A stretch of 64,000 bases of DNA, taken from contig CAZYAV010000003.1 in assembly GCA_964645785.1 (NCBI GenBank), positions 1 through 64,000 of the forward strand, given 5' to 3'. The translations under genes were made by a program, and so were the position numbers. This document shows, one piece after another, positions 61,340 to 64,000 of this stretch; within the stretch, counting starts at the first letter, position 1, and every line of letters begins with the position of its first letter. The notes under the pieces were generated by a model, which did no database searches, had not been told where the DNA came from, and was given only the letters and a program-made list of their open reading frames with translations. Origin of the DNA: CALWZE01 sp964645785 (GTDB taxonomy: Bacteria; Bacillota; Clostridia; Oscillospirales; Ruminococcaceae).

Positions 61340-61499
61340 CTGCTGAACGCGGGAACGCCGCGGAGCGGGGAGAGGCCGCGGCGAGCGCGCCGGTGGACAG
61401 CGCGAACCGACTGCCGGGGCAGAAACCGGCGGCCGCCCGACCTGCCGGCAAACCCGGGAAGGCCTGGGAAATAGATTCGTTGCCTGCGCGGGCGCGCTG

Positions 61500-61508
61500 T
61501 GGTATACT
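61500..61508 (+). promoter_or_regulatory. Extended -10 promoter before the small anchored protein
   Basis: TGGTATACT lies 54-60 bases before the start codon. Confidence 0.55.
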
Positions 61509-61567
61509 GTAAGTGCTTTTTGCGCGGCGCACGGGTGCGCAATCGGAATCCGAACGGGGGCGTGGGC

Positions 61568-62011
61568 TTGAAAAAAATACTCACTTCAATTGTTCTGTTC
61601 GCCGCGGCGGCGGTTGCGGCAATCCTTGTCAAGGACGCAATCGACGTCCGGCACCCGAACAACGCGGTCGCCAAGCTGACGGTGACGGCGGATTCGGTGC
61701 AGCTGCCGGTCACGGTGGCGGGGTATCAGTGGAGCTTTCTGTTCGACCGCCAGACGGCCAAAATCCCCACCCCGGCCATCGACCAGGAGCCGACGCCCAC
61801 CGCGCTGCTGGGCGGTGAGCGGCTGGATCTCTCTTTTTCGCAGCCGGCCGTCAGCTACACCGTGCGGCAGAGCCAGAGCAACTCCTACGACTTTTTTGAG
61901 CTGGACGGGGAAATCAGCGTGCCGTTTGAGCCGGGCGGCTATCTTTACGAGGTGCGTGCGGAATTTGAGGCGGGCTGGGTGCTCTATTATTTTTACATCG
62001 CAGTCGGCTGA
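61568..62011 (+). CDS. Small membrane-anchored or secreted protein, unknown function
   Basis: The product has 147 residues. A positive start (KKI) and a helix LTSIVLFAAAAVAAILV act as anchor or signal; there is no lipobox cysteine. The remaining 120 residues look beta-rich, with KLTVTADSVQLPVTVAGYQWSFLF and YLYEVRAEFEAGWVLYYFYIAVG. The start is TTG at 61568, or GTG two codons earlier, both behind a GGGGG stretch. It has its own promoter and a terminator. Confidence 0.75.
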   Translation: MKKILTSIVLFAAAAVAAILVKDAIDVRHPNNAVAKLTVTADSVQLPVTVAGYQWSFLFDRQTAKIPTPAIDQEPTPTALLGGERLDLSFSQPAVSYTVRQSQSNSYDFFELDGEISVPFEPGGYLYEVRAEFEAGWVLYYFYIAVG

Positions 62012-62022
62012 GAGCGGAACAG

Positions 62023-62066
62023 GCCGGGCGGGCGCGGAGGCGCCGCCCGGCTCTTTTTGTTTTTAT
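62023..62066 (+). terminator. Terminator of the small anchored protein gene
   Basis: GCCGGGCGG (62023-62031) and CCGCCCGGC (62043-62051) are followed by a T-rich tail; the tail is shared with the dispersed repeat. Confidence 0.85.
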
Positions 62067-62098
62067 AAAAAACCGGCCTTTCGCGCCTTGCAGGCGGC
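62056..62098 (-). repeat. Dispersed 40-bp repeat, copy 2
   Basis: Read on the minus strand this matches 30858-30899 (CGCCTGCAAGGCGCGAAAGG start). It lies right behind a terminator. Confidence 0.7.
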
Positions 62099-62371
62099 CT
62101 GCCCGCGCTTTTGGCCGGATGACGTCCGCAGGCGTGTTTTATCTACAAACTTTATACGCAAAAATCACCTGCCCCTTGCCCGTCCCCCGTGCTCTGGGCG
62201 GGCTGCCGCCCGAAACGGCCGCCGCGATTGACCGCCCTGCGCGGCAGCTGCGGATTTATGCCGGTGGCATTCCCCGGCGGCCGGGCAAAGCGGGACGGTA
62301 TCCGGGCAGGGGTCGCGCGAACCGGCGGGGCTGCATACAATGGCGTGAACGATGAAAATGGGGGTTGTTGT

Positions 62372-64000
62372 ATGCAGAAAGGCTATTTGGTTGTCGAGGT
62401 GACGACCTCGCAGGAGGCGCTGCCGGTCATCGCGCATGTCCTTGTGACCGGCGGCGAATACGCGCAGGAGGGGGTGAGCGACGCGTCCGGCCGCACCGGG
62501 CGGTTTGAGATTGACGCGCCCGACCGGGAGGCGAGCCTCAACCCCGAAGCGGGCTGCCTGCCGTATGCGACGGTGGACGTGCGGATTGTCTCGAACGCCT
62601 ACCGCACGGTTGAGGTGCGGGGGGTGCAGATTTTTGCGGGGGAAACCGCGATTCTGCCTGTGGCGATGGAGCCGGCGACGATTGAGCGGCTGGCGGCGGG
62701 GGAGCCCGAGACGGTCGTCTATGAGATTCCGCCCAACCGGGTGGATAACCCGGGGCAGGTTGCCGAGACGCCGCCCGAGGCGGAGGGGGCGCAGATTCTC
62801 GACGTGGTGGCCATTCCCCAGTATGTGACCGTGCACCTCGGCCGGCCGAGCCAGGCCGCCCAGAACGTGACGGTTACCTTTACGCAGTATATCAAGAATG
62901 TCTGCTGCTCGGAAATCTACCCGACCTGGCCGGAAAACGCGCTGCGCGCGAACATCTATTGCCAGATTTCGCTGGTGCTCAACCGCATTTATACCGAATG
63001 GTACCGCAGCAAGGGGTATAATTTTGATATCACCAACTCGACGAGCTACGATCAGTACTTTGTATACGGGCGCAATATCTTTGAGAACGTGAGCAAAATC
63101 GTCGACGAAATCTTCAACACCTATATCCGCAAGGCGAATTACGCCGAGCCGTTTTACGCGGAATACTGCAACGGCACAACCGCCACCTGCCCGGGGCTGA
63201 AGCAGTGGGGGACGGTGACCCTGGCCAACCAGGGGTACACGCCGCTCGGGATTCTACGCTATTATTACGGCAGCGAGATCAGCCTTGCGCAGACCGACCT
63301 TGTCCAGGGCGCGGAGGAATCCTATCCCGGCGCGCCTCTCTCGCAGGGCAGCCGGGGCGCGTCGGTCGCGACAATCCAGAACCAGCTCAACCGCATCCGC
63401 CAGAGCTTTCCGCAGATTTCGGCGCTGACGGCGGACGGCATCTTCGGCAGCGAGACCCGCTCGGCCGTGCGGCAGTTCCAGAGCATTTTTGACCTCACGG
63501 TGGACGGAATCGTCGGCCGCGCAACCTGGTACCGGATCAACTACATCTATGTTTCGGTGAAGAAGCTGGCGGAGCTGTCCAGCGAGGGGATCACCACGCC
63601 CGATATCGTGAGCCCCGAGCCGAGCGCCGTGCTGCGTTCCGGTTCGACGGGGGTGTATGTCTCGCTCGCGCAGTTTTTCCTCAACGTTGCGGCGGATTAT
63701 TACAGCGACCTCAGCCCCATCGGAGTGGACGGGGTGTTCGGCAGCGGGACGCGCGCGGCGGTGCTCGCGTTTCAGCGCAAGCGGGGGCTGACGGCTGACG
63801 GCGTCATCGGCGCCGCAACCTGGAGCGAGCTTTACAAGGTCTATTATTCCTATCAGAACGCGATCAATCCCAACCCGGTTTACCCCGGCGCGCCGCTGCG
63901 GGTGGGCAGCACCGGCGCGAACGTCTCGACCATCCAGCGGCTGCTCAACGTGATCGGGCGGTATTTCCAGACGATCCCGAGCCTGACGATCGACGGCATC
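62372..64000 (+). CDS. SpoIID-like/peptidoglycan-binding protein, 3' end beyond window
   Basis: The frame is open from the ATG at 62372 to the window end (543 codons). The first about 110 residues are beta-rich, like a carboxypeptidase-regulatory Ig-like domain (EVTTSQEALPVIAHVLVTG). Then comes a SpoIID-like segment with YVTVHLGRPS, VTVTFTQYIKNVCCSEIYPTWPENALRANIY and YGRNIFENVSKIVDEIF. After about residue 310 peptidoglycan-binding type 1 repeats follow: LTADGIFGSETRSAVRQFQ, IGVDGVFGSGTRAAVLAFQ and a third cut off by the edge. It probably binds cortex or cell-wall glycan. No signal peptide is seen at the start, which fits some forespore or mother-cell proteins. A GGGGG site lies seven bases upstream. 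Confidence 0.88.
   Translation, partial: MQKGYLVVEVTTSQEALPVIAHVLVTGGEYAQEGVSDASGRTGRFEIDAPDREASLNPEAGCLPYATVDVRIVSNAYRTVEVRGVQIFAGETAILPVAMEPATIERLAAGEPETVVYEIPPNRVDNPGQVAETPPEAEGAQILDVVAIPQYVTVHLGRPSQAAQNVTVTFTQYIKNVCCSEIYPTWPENALRANIYCQISLVLNRIYTEWYRSKGYNFDITNSTSYDQYFVYGRNIFENVSKIVDEIFNTYIRKANYAEPFYAEYCNGTTATCPGLKQWGTVTLANQGYTPLGILRYYYGSEISLAQTDLVQGAEESYPGAPLSQGSRGASVATIQNQLNRIRQSFPQISALTADGIFGSETRSAVRQFQSIFDLTVDGIVGRATWYRINYIYVSVKKLAELSSEGITTPDIVSPEPSAVLRSGSTGVYVSLAQFFLNVAADYYSDLSPIGVDGVFGSGTRAAVLAFQRKRGLTADGVIGAATWSELYKVYYSYQNAINPNPVYPGAPLRVGSTGANVSTIQRLLNVIGRYFQTIPSLTIDGI

Larger units (their letters stand above)
62012..62371. other. 360-bp gap with terminator and dispersed repeat copy 2
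   Basis: It has the terminator at 62023-62066 and the repeat at 62056-62098. I see no clear promoter for the gene at 62372. Confidence 0.55.

Noticed and set aside
1..64000. CRISPR arrays, prophage or complete insertion sequences
   Set aside because: No regularly spaced short repeats with unique spacers, no transposase, integrase or phage structural genes were recognised.

Overview
The window is GC-rich chromosomal DNA (clearly above 60% GC) from a spore-forming, low-G+C-lineage anaerobe, most likely a member of the Clostridia in the Oscillospiraceae/Ruminococcaceae area. The evidence is the gene content: SpmA/SpmB, a SpoIID-like peptidoglycan-binding protein, a YkvI-type permease, an ECF vitamin transporter S component beside a type III pantothenate kinase, a CmpB-type putative permease, Sapep dipeptidase and AGGAGG-type ribosome binding sites. 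Genus cannot be fixed from the sequence alone. No rRNA, tRNA, CRISPR array, prophage or complete insertion sequence was seen.

Layout. 1-6.7 kb: the 3' part of prfC, a 169-bp tandem intergenic repeat, a YkvI-like permease, a repeat-rich gap, an SDR dehydrogenase, a small unknown protein, and the pantothenate pair (ECF S component, coaX). 6.9-13.5 kb: a seven-gene minus-strand operon for a nickel/peptide-class ABC importer (two ATPases, lipoprotein, two permeases) followed by an FmdE-like metal protein and a TPR protein; one ATPase ends in a histidine-rich tail, so metal or metallophore uptake is the best guess. 13.8-15.2 kb: a Sapep dipeptidase. 15.8-29.0 kb: a catabolic region with two tandem zinc dehydrogenases, an AraC regulator, a complete livKHMGF importer, a Gfo/Idh/MocA oxidoreductase, a third related dehydrogenase and glucuronate isomerase; it looks like uptake and oxidation of a sugar-acid or polyol-type compound, substrate unknown. 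29.3-30.7 kb: a decayed LysR/DUF4405 junction and a GNAT acetyltransferase.

31-41.3 kb: recQ with a YihY-family membrane protein, birA with a TetR regulator, small membrane proteins, and an FHA-FtsW/RodA fusion translationally coupled to a class B-like penicillin-binding protein. 41.6-49.5 kb: a 1030-residue NlpC/P60 protein with a very long charged low-complexity region, a patatin-like lipase, a HAD phosphatase, Tex and a Dabb protein. 49.8-54.1 kb: a minus operon of a YbaK-like deacylase, acyl-ACP thioesterase, LemA and a DUF2207 protein. 54.4-64 kb: a CAP-domain surface protein, an AbrB-type regulator divergent from spmAB, alanine racemase with an acetyltransferase, an ECF-type sigma factor with a cysteine-rich membrane partner, a small anchored protein, and the start of a SpoIID/peptidoglycan-binding protein that runs off the end.

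Regulation. Twelve short intergenic sites on both strands match an extended -10 of the form TGNTAYAMT, often with a poor -35, and many genes end in clear hairpin-plus-T terminators. All functional statements come from reading motifs and family resemblance; no database search was run.
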